A DNA stretch of 64,000 nucleotides, from positions 67,159,871 to 67,223,870 of the forward strand of contig NC_080180.1 in NCBI RefSeq assembly GCF_950295315.1, written 5' to 3'. The translations under genes and the position numbers were made by a program. Source of the DNA: Erinaceus europaeus. Its lineage: Eukaryota > Chordata > Mammalia > Eulipotyphla > Erinaceidae. Positions 1 to 9,763 of the stretch are shown one piece after another (within the stretch, counting starts at the first letter, position 1; every line of letters starts with the position of its first letter). Under the pieces are notes generated by a model, which worked only from the letters and a program-made list of their open reading frames with translations, was not told where the DNA came from and did not search any database.

Positions 1-203
1 CGGCCGTCGGGGTGGATGCGCAGGAAGAAGCCGCCGTTCTTGCAGTAGAGCCGCTTGGGGTCCCTGAAGTGTCCCGGCGGGAAGGCGGCGCCCGGCTCGG
101 GCCGCGGCAGCGTGGGGACCCCGCGGGGGGACGCCGAGGAGCCCCCGCCCCCGCCGCCCCCGCGCGCCCCCCGCCCGCCTCGCCCGCGCCCCCGGCCCCC
201 CAG
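1..203 (-). CDS. FGF2: FGF2 exon 1, partial (fibroblast growth factor 2, CUG-initiated leader and N terminus)
   Basis: Basic fibroblast growth factor is a heparin-binding ligand of FGF receptors; its longer isoforms go to the nucleus. Read on the minus strand, the exon encodes GAAFPPGHFRDPKRLYCKNG and GGFFLRIHPDGR, near-identical to the FGF2 N terminus, and runs off the left edge two bases into a codon. Upstream in frame is a Gly/Arg-rich leader ([16 protein letters not shown]) like that of the high-molecular-weight isoforms, which start at CUG codons; a matching CTG lies at 203-201, chosen as start. The AUG of the 18-kDa form is absent: the codon eight before the conserved ACG-CTG pair's CTG reads GCG, and no ATG occurs in frame from 203 to the edge. 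The stretch between that CTG and AFPPGHF is three codons shorter than in human. Orientation relative to BBS12 matches human. Identity is secure; start usage is inferred. Confidence 0.92.
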   Translation of the reverse strand, partial: MGGRGRGRGGRGARGGGGGGGSSASPRGVPTLPRPEPGAAFPPGHFRDPKRLYCKNGGFFLRIHPDG

Positions 204-352
204 CCTGCCGACTAGCGTGCGACTCGGCCCCGGCTCCGGGGTCGGGGTCCGGGTCGGGGTCGGGGTCGGGGTCCGGGTCCGGGTCCGGGTCGGAACCGCT
301 TTGCAGCTCCGCGGGCGCCCTCGGGGCGGCTCCGCGCAGGGGGCGGGGGGCG
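204..352 (-). other. FGF2: Possible upstream extension of the FGF2 CUG-initiated leader (or GC-rich 5' UTR)
   Basis: The FGF2 reading frame stays open upstream of the CTG at 203, beyond position 450. Between 240 and 293 it crosses a GGGTC(C/G) repeat that reads in frame as Thr-Pro and Thr-Arg dipeptides on the minus strand. Human FGF2 has several in-frame CUG starts here, so part of this may be translated. Lack of stops is weak evidence in DNA this GC-rich, so 5' UTR is equally possible. Confidence 0.4.
241..293. repeat. Short GGGTCC/GGGTCG tandem repeat in FGF2 5' region
   Basis: About nine copies of a 6-base unit (GGGTCG or GGGTCC) lie just upstream of the FGF2 leader. Runs of three to four Gs on the plus strand could form a G-quadruplex; on the transcribed minus-sense RNA they are C-rich. 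Confidence 0.75.
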
Positions 353-690
353 TGGCACGAGGGCGGGGCCTGTCGGGATGGGGCGGGGCCTGGAGGCGGT
401 GCTGGGGAGTCTGCGGGGTGGGCGGGGCCTGAATGGATGGGGCGGGGCCTGGGGGTGGGGTCCCGTGGGTGGGCGTGGCCTGGGGCGGCAGGACTGGGGC
501 GGAGCCTGAAGAGATGGGCGGGGACTGACGGGATTGGCCGAGCCTGGGGCAGGGCTTGACAGGGGGGGCGGGGCCTAGGGAACTGGTGGGATGGGAGGGG
601 CGGTGTGGGCGGAGTCTGTCGGGGTGGGGCGGGCCTGGAGGGATGGGGCGGGGGCGGGCAGAGCAGGGGGCGGGGTGGGGCCTGCTGGGG
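353..690 (-). promoter_or_regulatory. FGF2: GC-box-rich TATA-less region, putative FGF2 promoter
   Basis: About a dozen degenerate copies of GGGGCGGGGCCTG (for example at 361, 380, 419, 438, 470, 496, 562, 624 and 667) are spaced roughly 20-60 bases apart, directly upstream of FGF2 exon 1. These are Sp1/KLF-type GC boxes, and no TATA box is visible. The human FGF2 promoter is also GC-rich and TATA-less. The regular recurrence of the surrounding bases suggests the GC boxes were multiplied by tandem duplication. Confidence 0.6.
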
Positions 691-845
691 GCGCGGGCGG
701 GGGCAGGGGAGGCGGGGAGGGGGCAGGGGAGGCGGGGAGGGGGCAGGGGAGGCGGGCAGGGGGGGAGGGGGCAGGGAGGAGGGCAGAGGGGAGGGGGCAG
801 GGAGGAGGGCAGAGGGGAGGGGGCAGGGAGGAGGGGAGAGGTGGG
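690..845. repeat. G/A-rich minisatellite (GGGGCAGGGGAGGCGGGGAG-like)
   Basis: Tandem copies of a purine-rich unit of about 20 bases, with a second block (GAGGGCAGAGGGGAGGGG) repeating from 775 to 840. No coding potential. Confidence 0.8.
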
Positions 846-1430
846 GGCAGCTGAGGGCTGGGGCTTCAGGCCGGGCCCACTGGCCAGGCAGCCGCGGTGC
901 CAGGTCTCGCCGCAGTCGCAGGGTCACCCATCTGCCGGGTGTGCGGAGCTGCTCTCCCTGGGCCTGGACCGGGCTGTGCGTGGCCTGGAGGAGTGGGCCC
1001 TGGGCGGGGTGGGGGCCTGGATGAGGTTAGGGAGGCCCGGAGGCAGGGAGTGGGGGCTCTGGCTGGGGTGTGGGCGCCGGGAAGTGGGTGGGCCGGCTTG
1101 TCCTGAGCCCCCTCCTCCACGCCTCCGTGACGCTCCATCTTTCCCTGGAAATGCTTCTCTTCCCAGAAACGTCTGAGCAGAGGCCCAGCCCTGGCGTAGA
1201 AAGTCTTAGACTCTGCAGTGTCTGGGCCCTTTCACCACAGCGGGGGCTGCAGCCGGCTGGGCTGTCGCACACCCTCCCCGAGCTCCTCAGCCAGGGACCC
1301 CGGCTGTCGCACACCCTCCCCGAGCTCCTCAGCCGGGGACCGGGGCCTGACCCCGCGAGCCCCCGTCACTGGACGAGGAGTGGCTGCAGAGAGCTGAGTC
1401 TCGCTCGCTCGCTCGCTCCCTCACTTTTTT
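846..1430. other. No gene seen; contains a two-copy 41-bp direct repeat
   Basis: GC-rich sequence with no recognisable exon. A block starting GGCTGTCGCACACCCTCCCC occurs twice, at about 1257-1297 and 1298-1338, with few differences, indicating a simple tandem duplication. Confidence 0.6.
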
Positions 1431-1642
1431 CTTGAGTTTGATTTTATTTGCTAGGGCAGAGAGATGTTGAGAGGGAAGATAAAGAGGAAGAGAGACAGAC
1501 ACTTGCAGAGCGGCTCCAACACTCATGAATCATGAAGCCTTCTCCCTGTGGGGCTGGGCAGGGCGGGACCGGGGCTTGAACCTAGTCCTTGTCACTGTAT
1601 AATGTGTACACTCAAGCAAGCTTGCCACCACCCACCCACTCC
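1430..1642 (-). mobile_element. Old tRNA-derived SINE, antisense
   Basis: A degenerate copy of the hedgehog-type SINE with reversed order: purine-rich AGAGAGACAGACACTTGCAG, then CTTCTCCCTGTGGGGCTGGG, then CTTGAACCTAGTCC, the antisense of the RNA polymerase III B box. Divergence suggests an old insertion. Confidence 0.6.
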
Positions 1643-1649
1643 CCTCTCT

Positions 1650-1803
1650 TTCTTATTTAATTTGTTTTATTTTACTATAGGAACAGAGACAGAGACACCA
1701 GAGCCCTGATGAGCTCTGACGGACGGTGGTGCTGGGGCTTGAACCTCAGACCTCTGAGCCTCAGACAGGAGAGTCTTTTGCAGAACCATCACGCTGTCTC
1801 CTG
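1650..1803 (-). mobile_element. SINE-like dispersed repeat, antisense (type with GGTGGTGCTGGGGCTTGAACC)
   Basis: The block GCTCTGACGGACGGTGGTGC, then CTTGAACCTCAGACCTCTGAGCCTCAGACAGGAGAGTC (two adjoining parts) and a CAGAACCATCACGCTGTC end recurs at 16850-17005 and 56690-56830. It is a dispersed family in this genome, here following a T-rich stretch. Confidence 0.6.
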
Positions 1804-3288
1804 GGCCAGAAAAGCTGGAACTCTTGACTGGACTGAGGACTTCAGCCTTCTTCCCCCAGGCCTCCCATGCTGTCCATTCATGTCTGCAGCAGCTGTGGCC
1901 TGGAAACTGGCATTCTGACCAGCGCCCCTCAGTCCTGCAGGGCCGCCGCCCCGGGCTCTGGCACAGGTGGAGCAGTGAGATAAGCAGTGGAGCGCCAAGC
2001 GTGAGGTCCTGAGCTGGCTCCCGAGCACTGCTATGCCAGAGTGGCTCTCTGCCCGTGACACTGAGCAGCACGGCCTGGCGGCCCCTCACAGCGCTGCAGG
2101 AGTGAGCACAGCAGGCAGGTAGGCCGTGTGGTAGCCGGTGCAGTGAGGGTGCGGCCCGCTGCCCTGACCCACAGCTGGCCTGGCCCTGCAGGCTGTGCCG
2201 CTCTCAGGTACAGGTCCTGTCCCCAGGCCCTCGCTGGCCTCTGGGTGGCTTCTCTGAGCCCCCTCTGCACCGACAGGGTGTTGGGGAGCAGAGGCCATCC
2301 CAGTTCCCCTCACAGACAGGGGTGTCGGGGAGTCCCAGCCACTCATCAGGGACTCGGGATTGCCGCCGTTTGCCCCCAGGCTCTCCGTGTGGCTCTCGTC
2401 AGCCTCAGCCACCCCACCAGCATCGTGTCCGGGGCCCGTGGAGGGCATGGCAGGCGTGGGGCTTCCTTCTGCTGACCTGGGGGAGGGAGGGTGAGGTCAG
2501 CCTGTGATGTCACCTCTGTTTCCCTCCCTGGGTGGCCTCCTCTCACACCCTGTGATGTGTCCGTCCTTGTCCCCTGGGCTGGGTGGGGTGACTCTGCCTA
2601 GCCTAGTCACATGGCCCGCCACTGTGGCCTCTGTGGCCCAGCCTCCATGTCCACTCGCAGGGTGAGTGCTCCCACAGAGAAGAGCAGCCGCAGAAAGGCC
2701 AGTGCTTCCACAGAGGGGTGAGAGCACACACCCAGGTTGACCTAATAAGTGAATGGAAAAGTGGCTCCGCAGTGATGGCTTCACAGTGAAGTCCTGACTC
2801 AGGAGACGCCACTGAGTGCGAGATGACGAGAGGTGGACAGCTGCTTCCTCACGGCTCCGTCCTGGCGCCGAGACGAGAGATTCTGAGGGGCCCTTTTAGC
2901 ACCTGCTGCGCACATGTTGCCAGCGGGGAGGCAGCTCTTCTCACTGCGCTTCTCGTTTCCTCACACCTCTGAATGGACTCTGGATTCCAGGAGCCCAAGA
3001 GATGACTTCAGTGGGACGCGACCACACACAAAGAGTACGAAACTCGTGGTGCTGGGCATTGCAGGAGCGACAGCTCCCAGAAGCCCCTGGGCTGGGAGTC
3101 ACTTGTGGAAAGCCAGGTGCAGCGTGGAGGTCACAGGGTGAGGAAGCTCATGGCACCTGGGCGGTGAGGCGGGGGCCGGGGAGCAGCATGACAGGCTGCA
3201 GCAGGGCCGGAGGCGGTGAGCGGAGGAGTGGCCAGCTGTGCCCACACGGTGGCCGTTATGGCATGGTGACAGCAGGGAAGTGAATAGC
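1804..3288. other. No gene or clear repeat seen
   Basis: Mixed-composition sequence between the SINE pair and the LTR-like element. Open frames here are short, lack recognisable domains and overlap on both strands. It lies in the FGF2-BBS12 interval. Confidence 0.5.
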
Positions 3289-4668
3289 TGTTGGTCTGCT
3301 TCTAAGACCCCTTCTGTTTCACTGGTTTAACCCCCCTGCTTAACACTGTATTCTGTTTACATAACCACTGTTAACTAAGCACCCCCTGCCTCCAGGGCAC
3401 TGGTTTAACCCCCCTGCTTAACACTATATTCTGTTTACATGACCACTGTTAACTAAGCACCACCCTGCCTGCAGGGCACTGGATTAATCCCCCTGCTTAA
3501 CACTGTATTCTATTTACATGACCACTGTTAACTAAGCACCACCCTGCCTGCAGGGCACTGGTTTAATCCCCCTGCTTAACACTGTATTCTGTTTACATAA
3601 CACTGTTAACTAAGCACCCCCTGCCTCCAGGGCACTAGTTTAATCCCCCTGCTTAACACTGTATTCTGTTCACATAACCACTGTTAACTAAGCACCACCC
3701 TGCCTGCAGGGCACTGGTTTAATCCCCCTGCTTAACACTGTATTCTGTTCACATAACCACTGTTAACTAAGCACCACCCTGCCTGCAGGGCACTGGATTA
3801 ATCCCCCTGCTTAACACTATATTCTGTTTACATAACACTGTTAACTAAGCACCACCCTGCCTGCAGGGCACTGGATTAATCCCCCTGCTTAACACTGTAT
3901 TCTGTTTACATAACACTGTTAACTAAGCACCACCCTGCCTGCAGGGCATTGGTTTAATCCCCCTGCTTAACACTGTATTCTGTTTACATAACACTGTTAA
4001 CTAAGCACCACCCTGCCTGCAGGGCACTAGTTTAATCCCCCTGCTTAACACTGTATTCTGTTTACATAACACTGTTAACTAAGCACCACCCTGCCTGCAG
4101 GGCACTGGATTAATCCCCCTGCTTAACACTGTATTCTGTTTACATAACACTGTTAACTAAGCACCACCCTGCCTGCAGGGCACTGGTTTAATCCCCCTGC
4201 TTAACACTGTATTCTGTTTACATAACACTGTTAACTAAGCACCACCCTGCCTGCAGGGCACTGGATTAATCCCCCTGCTTAACACTGTATTCTGTTTACA
4301 TAACACTGTTAACTAAGCACCACCCTGCCTGCAGGGCACTGGTTTAATCCCCACTGGTTCATGTCTCTTTGCTCCGCCCCCTCTCCTTGTCACACCCTGA
4401 TTTCCACCAGTCTCTTTTCGCTCCACCCTCTTACATCACATCCTGTTTCCACCCTACTTGGCGAGTATATATATAAGGACAGGATTGTGATTAGAGTTAG
4501 TTTAGTTTAGCTTAGCTTAGCTTGTGCTGTGTTCTACATAAATAAAGAGATACTGCGTACAGCTCAGCCATGAGTCTCTGGTCGTCTGTCTCCCGCCCGC
4601 GAAGCTAGCCCAGCAAATAGTCAAGTTGGGAATGTCCAGCTGATGGCTGGTGAAACGGGCCACCACAC
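3289..4668 (+). mobile_element. Solo-LTR-like endogenous retroviral element with tandem repeats in U3
   Basis: The right half has LTR architecture: TATATATATAA at 4466-4476, AATAAA at 4541-4546, and a following C/G-rich U5-like stretch. The left half is a tandem array of 78-79-bp units (separate entry) joined directly to it, as in retroviral U3 enhancer repeats. No gag, pol or env coding is visible on either side, so this would be a solo LTR. The ends (TG near 3289, CA near 4668) are guesses and no target duplication was found. Confidence 0.5.
3321..4356. repeat. 78-79-bp tandem repeat, about 13 copies
   Basis: Units begin ACTGGTTTAATCCCCCTGCT and continue through ACTGTATTCTGTTTACATAA to CACCACCCTGCCTGCAGGGC. 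Starts are seen at 3321, 3399, 3478 and onward to 4338. Copies differ by a few substitutions and a recurrent one- to two-base deletion in the CATAACCACTG segment. It is markedly more AT-rich than the surrounding DNA. Confidence 0.9.
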
Positions 4669-4689
4669 CTGTGCACCGGGGAGCTCCCC

Positions 4690-5690
4690 ACCTGCCCGTT
4701 CTCCTCTCATCTAGGATGAGATTCCAGGCTCTTCTCACTGTGGATGTTGCCTCATGCTCTGGCTCCCGGAACGAAAGTGGGCTCACCTGAGGTCAGCCCT
4801 CCACACCCACCAGGGAGGGCAACTCCATAACCACCCAGGGAGGGCAGCCTGGACTTGGCCCAGGTGGGACTTCGCACGAGAGCCCCATTCCCGCCTCCCC
4901 ACACCCTCCCAGAGCCAACGCCAGCCGGGCTCTAACACTGGCTTAGAAATGGCTGCTTTTGACAGTTTCAAAGTCAGACATTGTGGTTTTTTGGGTGCAC
5001 TCAGAGATCTGTGACTGGGCCCTCTGGGCGGGTGTGGTGAGGATCCTTGTCCTGGATGTCTAGCTGTGAACGTGTCACCACAGACAAGAACAAAACAAGG
5101 CAGACCTGGCCTTTCCCATCCAGTGTGTGTGGCCAGAATGATGGTGCCCAAGCCTCACAGGCCGCTCCCTTCCCACGGGACCCAGAAGCGCCCTCCCTGC
5201 CTGCCGTGTCCAGCCCTCGAGGGTGGCAGGGGACCTGGCCACGGACGGTCAGCTGCCCAGAGGCCAACGCCGTCTAGCAGAGGAGTCTGGACCTGCCTCC
5301 ATGTTCCCGGTCGAGGCTGGTGTGGAGTCAGAGGGCTCAGTGGTGGGTGCTGTAGGCCCATCCCAGGGCCTGGGGAGCTGCCCCCTGCATTCAGCTCAAG
5401 CAGCAGCTTCCTGGATTCAGCGGTGGGGCGGCCTGGGCCCTGATCCTGGAGCACGCTGTTCTCCCTCAGGGAGCCCACTGTGTGGCCCTCACACCCAGGG
5501 TACCCACACGGCCCAGGGGGACTCACCAGGGAGGGAGGGACACTGCCTCGTGGACTCTGTCCAGGCTGGGAGAGACCTCTGGACCAGGCGCCTGTGACAG
5601 CAAGCCCAGCGCTGCCTGTTGCCACCCTGAACCCCAGCTTGCGTTTCAGTCAGAGGACTGTGGACAGACGGCCTTCACATGGGGAAATGT
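4690..5690. other. No gene seen between LTR-like element and BBS12 3' UTR
   Basis: Mostly GC-rich sequence without recognisable exons or clear dispersed repeats. It lies downstream of BBS12 on the minus strand. Confidence 0.45.
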
Positions 5691-5691
5691 T

Positions 5692-5697
5692 TTTAAT
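5692..5697 (-). terminator. BBS12: Candidate BBS12 polyadenylation signal (ATTAAA)
   Basis: TTTAAT on the plus strand reads ATTAAA on the minus strand, the commonest variant poly(A) signal, about 590 bases beyond the BBS12 stop codon. The AT-rich 3'-UTR-like stretch just upstream (5700-5775) supports it; it is not proof of usage. Confidence 0.45.
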
Positions 5698-6285
5698 GCA
5701 ACTGCCAAGAAACACGCCAAACAAAATGGAAAAAGGAAAAACATTCTGGAGAGGAAATGAAACCTTAAAATAGTCTGAAGCAGGGTTTGTTTGGGGCTCA
5801 GTCCCACTCCTCAGGGTGCAGGGGGTCGGGCCAGCATGCAGCTAAAACTGACGCCCCTGGCGAACCTTCCCACCCGGCCTTCTGGAGCACAGAGTCCTGC
5901 ATGTGAGCGCGATGGCAAACCTGCTGCCCCAGGAGCCCCACTGCTTCCGCCTTCAGGGCAGGGGGGGGGGGCTGGCCTGCTACCTGCCCCAGGGCCTGGG
6001 AAGCCAGGTCAACACAGGAGTCCTGCCCGGGCCATGTGACCAGCAGGCAGCTTGGGGACAGGAGAGAGGCCTGGAGACGGGACAGGGCGGCCAAAGAGCC
6101 CCCATCAGCTTTTCCCCGCAAGCTTCTGGCGAGGGGGTGCTCTCTGCTACCCACATGTCACCATTAAGCGGGTGCCAAGGGGATCTCCAGAGACGCAGCC
6201 CAGCCACCTCCAGTGTCCTGTCGTCGTCCGTCCCTGTCCGGAGTCTGTCCTGCTGTGCACGGTCCAGCTGAGTCTGAGCAGGGCG
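5698..6285 (-). other. BBS12: Putative BBS12 3' UTR
   Basis: Sequence between the BBS12 stop and the ATTAAA candidate. It contains no recognisable exon and turns AT-rich towards 5700. Confidence 0.45.
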
Positions 6286-8133
6286 CTACAGCAGCACCTG
6301 GGCCTGGGCGCCCTGGGTGGCCCTCACGTGCGCGGTGCCCACCACCACCTCGGCGTCCGTCTGCAGCACCAGCAGCACCAGGTCCAGGGCACGGCGCCAA
6401 GCCTCCAGCTTTGGGGTGACCAGGTCGTAGACGTGGGGCGTCCTGCACTCACGCAGGATGTAGGCGTCCGGGGCGCCCGAGCTGACGGCGGCCTGCAGGA
6501 GGCGCTGCACTCGTGTGGCCGCCTCCAGCTCCGAGGGGAAGGGGGAGCGCCTGCTCAGCGCGGCCGCCAGGAAGCTGTGCCAGCCGCGGGCCAGGCCACC
6601 CAACACGGCGGGTGCGTGTAACTGCAGCCCGGGGCGGCGCGCAGGGGGGTCGGGGGGCATCTCCGCCAGCGCCTGCAGCTGGCTGAGGCACAGCAGTTCC
6701 ACGGCGCCGCCGCCAGGGAACACGCTGCGCTCCCCCAGGGCCTGCTGCAGGCGGCGGGCGCTGGCCCAGAAGCGGTCCTCACGGGCCTGCATGAGTGCCT
6801 CGGCCGGGCAGGTCAGCACCGCCGTCACCAGCCGCACGCCGTTGACGCCCACAGACACGATCAGCCCACGCACGCCCTCGCCCAGCACGGCCAGGCACAC
6901 ACCCGCGCCCACACAGAGCTCGCTCAGCTGCCACGCGTACGCCACCGGCTGGGCGCCTGTCGCCTCAGCCAGGGCCCACAGGGCATCCCTGGGAACCGAG
7001 TCCAGCACTAGCTGGCCGGCGGCCGCGCACACCTCCCGCAGACCCGGGCACACGCGTCCTTGCACCAGCACCAGATGCACCTGCAGGCCGCCCAGCACCC
7101 CCAGCACACGCTCGGCCCAGGCAGCCTCCTCCTCCTCCTCCTCGGGACCCGGCCCTCCGCCCAGCACCGTGCACATGCGGGAGGCCGGCGGGTGCAGCCC
7201 AGGGTGGCGGTAGCTCTCCGTGAGGTCGCCCTCCAGCAGCACAGCACGCAGGGGCCGGCCCTGCAGGGCGCTGACCAGAGGCGCCTGGGCGGCTGGCAGG
7301 ACGGTGGCATAGCCGGGACACACGTAGGAGGCGGCCTCGGGCGGGCCCGGCAGGTAGCAGGTGAGGACCCTGGTGAGGTCCAACGTGGGGGGCCCGGGGC
7401 AGCTGCCCGGCTGCAGGCTCTCGCTCTGGTCCAGCAGCCACAGGGCGGTGCCAGCCAGCCACATGCTGCCAGGGTCACCGCGGCTCAGGGCCCCCACCAG
7501 CTGCCCCAGGTCGTGGCAGCCCTGTGTGCTGGGGGCAGCCGATCCAGGATGGGGTCCCTGCGATCCCCGGAAATGCCTGCTGTGGGCCAGCGCTGTGCCC
7601 TCACGGGCCCCCACATCCGTCCGGGGCGCGCAGGGCACCGGGGGCTCCCGGGAGCCAGAGTCCAGGCCGCGGTCGCTCCAGGGCAGGCCGGGCACCCAGG
7701 CGACGGGCGCGTGGGCCGCGGGCAGTGGGCGCGGGCCCCGCATGTGGCGGCAGGACAGGCGCACGGGCAGCCGGAGCGCGTCCACGGCGTCCAGGCAGGC
7801 GCCCAGGCCCTCGTTCATCAGGGCCACGAGCGCGGACACCGGCACGCCCAGCTGCAGGCACTCCTGGGCCGCCCGGCTCCAGGCGCCCGCCAGGCACAGC
7901 AGCGTGCCGGTGGCCACCCCGTGGGCCGCGTGCTGAGCCCGCACGGCCTCCGCCAGCAGCCGGCCGGTGGCGCCCAGCTCCAGGCGCTCCAGCAGCCGTG
8001 GCGCCGAGCCGACCAGCACGCTGTCCCCGCGCTCCTCGTCCACCACGAACTTGGCCGACTTCACGGGCCCCAGGAAGGCCCCGGCCGCCTCTGCCAGCGT
8101 GGCCAGCTGCTCCAGCCCCAGGTGCCGGGCCAT
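6286..8133 (-). CDS. BBS12: BBS12, chaperonin-like Bardet-Biedl syndrome protein 12 (615 aa)
   Basis: BBS12 is a vertebrate relative of type II (CCT) chaperonins; with MKKS/BBS6, BBS10 and CCT it helps assemble the BBSome, needed for ciliary trafficking. The 615-aa single-exon frame matches it throughout: [15 protein letters not shown] near residues 20-34, [12 protein letters not shown] near 300, [11 protein letters not shown] in the middle-to-C-terminal part, [10 protein letters not shown] from 472 (the chaperonin GGGA turn) and [20 protein letters not shown] from 568. Human BBS12 is 710 aa; most of the shortening lies in the linker after residue 125 and before VYDLVTPK. A six-Glu run is encoded near 7127-7144. 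The start is 17 bases inside a splice acceptor, and the human protein extends about 13 residues further N-terminally. Codon third positions are extremely GC-rich. Confidence 0.95.
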   Translation of the reverse strand: MARHLGLEQLATLAEAAGAFLGPVKSAKFVVDEERGDSVLVGSAPRLLERLELGATGRLLAEAVRAQHAAHGVATGTLLCLAGAWSRAAQECLQLGVPVSALVALMNEGLGACLDAVDALRLPVRLSCRHMRGPRPLPAAHAPVAWVPGLPWSDRGLDSGSREPPVPCAPRTDVGAREGTALAHSRHFRGSQGPHPGSAAPSTQGCHDLGQLVGALSRGDPGSMWLAGTALWLLDQSESLQPGSCPGPPTLDLTRVLTCYLPGPPEAASYVCPGYATVLPAAQAPLVSALQGRPLRAVLLEGDLTESYRHPGLHPPASRMCTVLGGGPGPEEEEEEAAWAERVLGVLGGLQVHLVLVQGRVCPGLREVCAAAGQLVLDSVPRDALWALAEATGAQPVAYAWQLSELCVGAGVCLAVLGEGVRGLIVSVGVNGVRLVTAVLTCPAEALMQAREDRFWASARRLQQALGERSVFPGGGAVELLCLSQLQALAEMPPDPPARRPGLQLHAPAVLGGLARGWHSFLAAALSRRSPFPSELEAATRVQRLLQAAVSSGAPDAYILRECRTPHVYDLVTPKLEAWRRALDLVLLVLQTDAEVVVGTAHVRATQGAQAQVLL

Positions 8134-8152
8134 GTCCGCGGCGCGGGCGTCT
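8134..8152 (-). other. BBS12: BBS12 coding-exon splice acceptor and short 5' leader
   Basis: On the minus strand a pyrimidine-rich CCCTTTCCTTGCAG ends at 8151, followed by 17 bases and then ATGGCC. This places a 5' UTR intron between here and the CpG-rich promoter near 9.6-9.9 kb, as in human BBS12. Confidence 0.7.
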
Positions 8153-8189
8153 GCAAGGAAAGGGCAGCTATGAGAGCGAGGGGGTGCAT

Positions 8190-9380
8190 GGGCAGCCTGA
8201 GGACAGGAAGGGGTCCCGGGGGCGGACAGGGGTCCTGAGGACGGGCAGGGGTCCCGGGGACAGAGCCGGGGGTCCCGGGGGCGGCCAGGGGTCCCGGGGA
8301 CAGAGCCAGGGGTCCCGAGGGCAGACGGGGGTCCTGAGGACGGACAGGGGTCCCGGGGGCGGGCGGGGGTCCCGGGGGCAGAGCCGGGGGTCCCGGGGGG
8401 CGGGCGGGGGTCCGGGGGCAGAGCCGGGGGTCCCGGGGGCAGAGCCGGGGGTCCCGGGGGCGGGCGGGGGTCCGGGGGCAGAGCCGGGGGTCCCGGGGGC
8501 GGGCGGGGGTCCGGGGGCAGAGCCGGGGGTCCCGGGGGCGGGCGGGGTCCCGGGGGCAGAGCCGGGGGTCCCGGGGGCAGAGCCGGGGGTCCCGGGGGCG
8601 GGCGGGGGTCCCGGGGGCAGAGCCGGGGGTCCCGGGGGCGGGCGGGGTCCCGGGGGCAGAGCCGGGGGTCCCGGGGGCGGGCGGGGGTCCCGGGGGCGGG
8701 CGGGGGTCCCGGGGGCAGAGCCGGGGGTCCCGGGGGCGGGCGGGGTCCCGGGGGCAGAGCCGGGGGGTCCCGGGGGCAGAGCCGGGGGTCCCGGGGGCGG
8801 GCGGGGTCCCGGGGGCGGGCGGGGGTCCCGGGGGCAGAGCCGGGGGTCCGGGGGCAGAGCCGGGGGGTCCCGAGGGCAGACGGGGGTCCCGGGGACAGAG
8901 CCAGGGGTCCCGGGGGGCAGACAGGGGTCCTGAGGACGGACAGGGGTCCCGGGGGCGGGCGGGGGTCCCGGGGGCAGAGCCGGGGGTCCCGGGGGCGGGC
9001 GGGGTCCCAGGGGCAGAGCCGGGGGTCCCGGGGGCGGGCGGGGGTCCCGGGGGCAGAGCCGGGGGTCCCGGGGGCGGGCGGGGGTCCCGGGGGCGGGCGG
9101 GGGTCCCGGGGGCGGGCGGGGGTCCCGGGGGCGGGCGGGATCCCGGGGGCAGAGCCGGGGGTCCCGGGGGCGGGCGGGGGTCCCGGGGGCGGGCGGGGGT
9201 CCCGGGGGCGGGCGGGGGTCCGGGGGCAGAGCCGGGGGTCCCGGGGGCAGAGCCGGGGGTCCGGGGGCAGAGCCGGGGGTCCCGGGGGCAGAGCCGGGGG
9301 TCCGGGGGCAGAGCCGGGGGTCCCGGGGGCAGAGCCGGGGGTCCGGGGGCAGAGCCGGGGGTCCCAGGGGTCCCAGGGGT
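8190..9380. repeat. G-rich minisatellite in the BBS12 5' intron
   Basis: About 1.2 kb of alternating GGGGTCCCGGGGGCAGAGCC and GGGTCCCGGGGGCGGGCGG units of about 19-23 bases. The dense G runs on the plus strand make repeated G-quadruplexes likely. Stop-free frames on both strands (Pro/Gly/Ser repeats) follow from the repeat and are not genes. Confidence 0.93.
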
Positions 9381-9484
9381 CCCGGGGGGCGCAGGCGGCA
9401 CAGGCGACGTGCCAGGCGGGGAGGCCTCTGAGAGGCTCTGAGCCCGGCAGGCGGAAGAAGGGGCCGCGGACCAGCCGCTCGGGG

Positions 9485-9545
9485 GCAGGTCAGGGGTCAG
9501 GTCAGGGGTCAGTGCCGGCCTGTGGACCCTGACCCCTGACCCCAG
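9485..9545. repeat. Direct and inverted repeat (GGTCAGGGGTCAG / CTGACCCCTGACC)
   Basis: Three GGTCAGGGGTCAG-like copies on the left face their reverse complement at about 9527-9543 across a roughly 15-base loop, a potential 13-bp or longer hairpin near the BBS12 first-exon region. Confidence 0.7.
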
Positions 9546-9763
9546 GGGCAGCGTCCGCTCGCTCGCTCGGCTCACGTGCCAACCAAGCGCGGACCCCGTC
9601 CCGAGACGGGACACCCCCCGCCCCCACCCCCGTACTCGCGGGCCCGGGAGACACTAGGGCCCGGGTCCCCGCGACCTCTGACCTCTCCCCCGACCTTGGA
9701 TCAAGCCCACCACTCGGGCGCGCCGTCCGCCGCCATCTGCGCAGGCGCGAGCAGCCGCAGCCC

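Noticed and set aside
8061..9614. Collagen-like [11 protein letters not shown] frame of about 517 codons, minus strand
   Set aside because: Product of the G-rich minisatellite in the BBS12 intron; it overlaps the BBS12 start in a different frame and varies with repeat indels.
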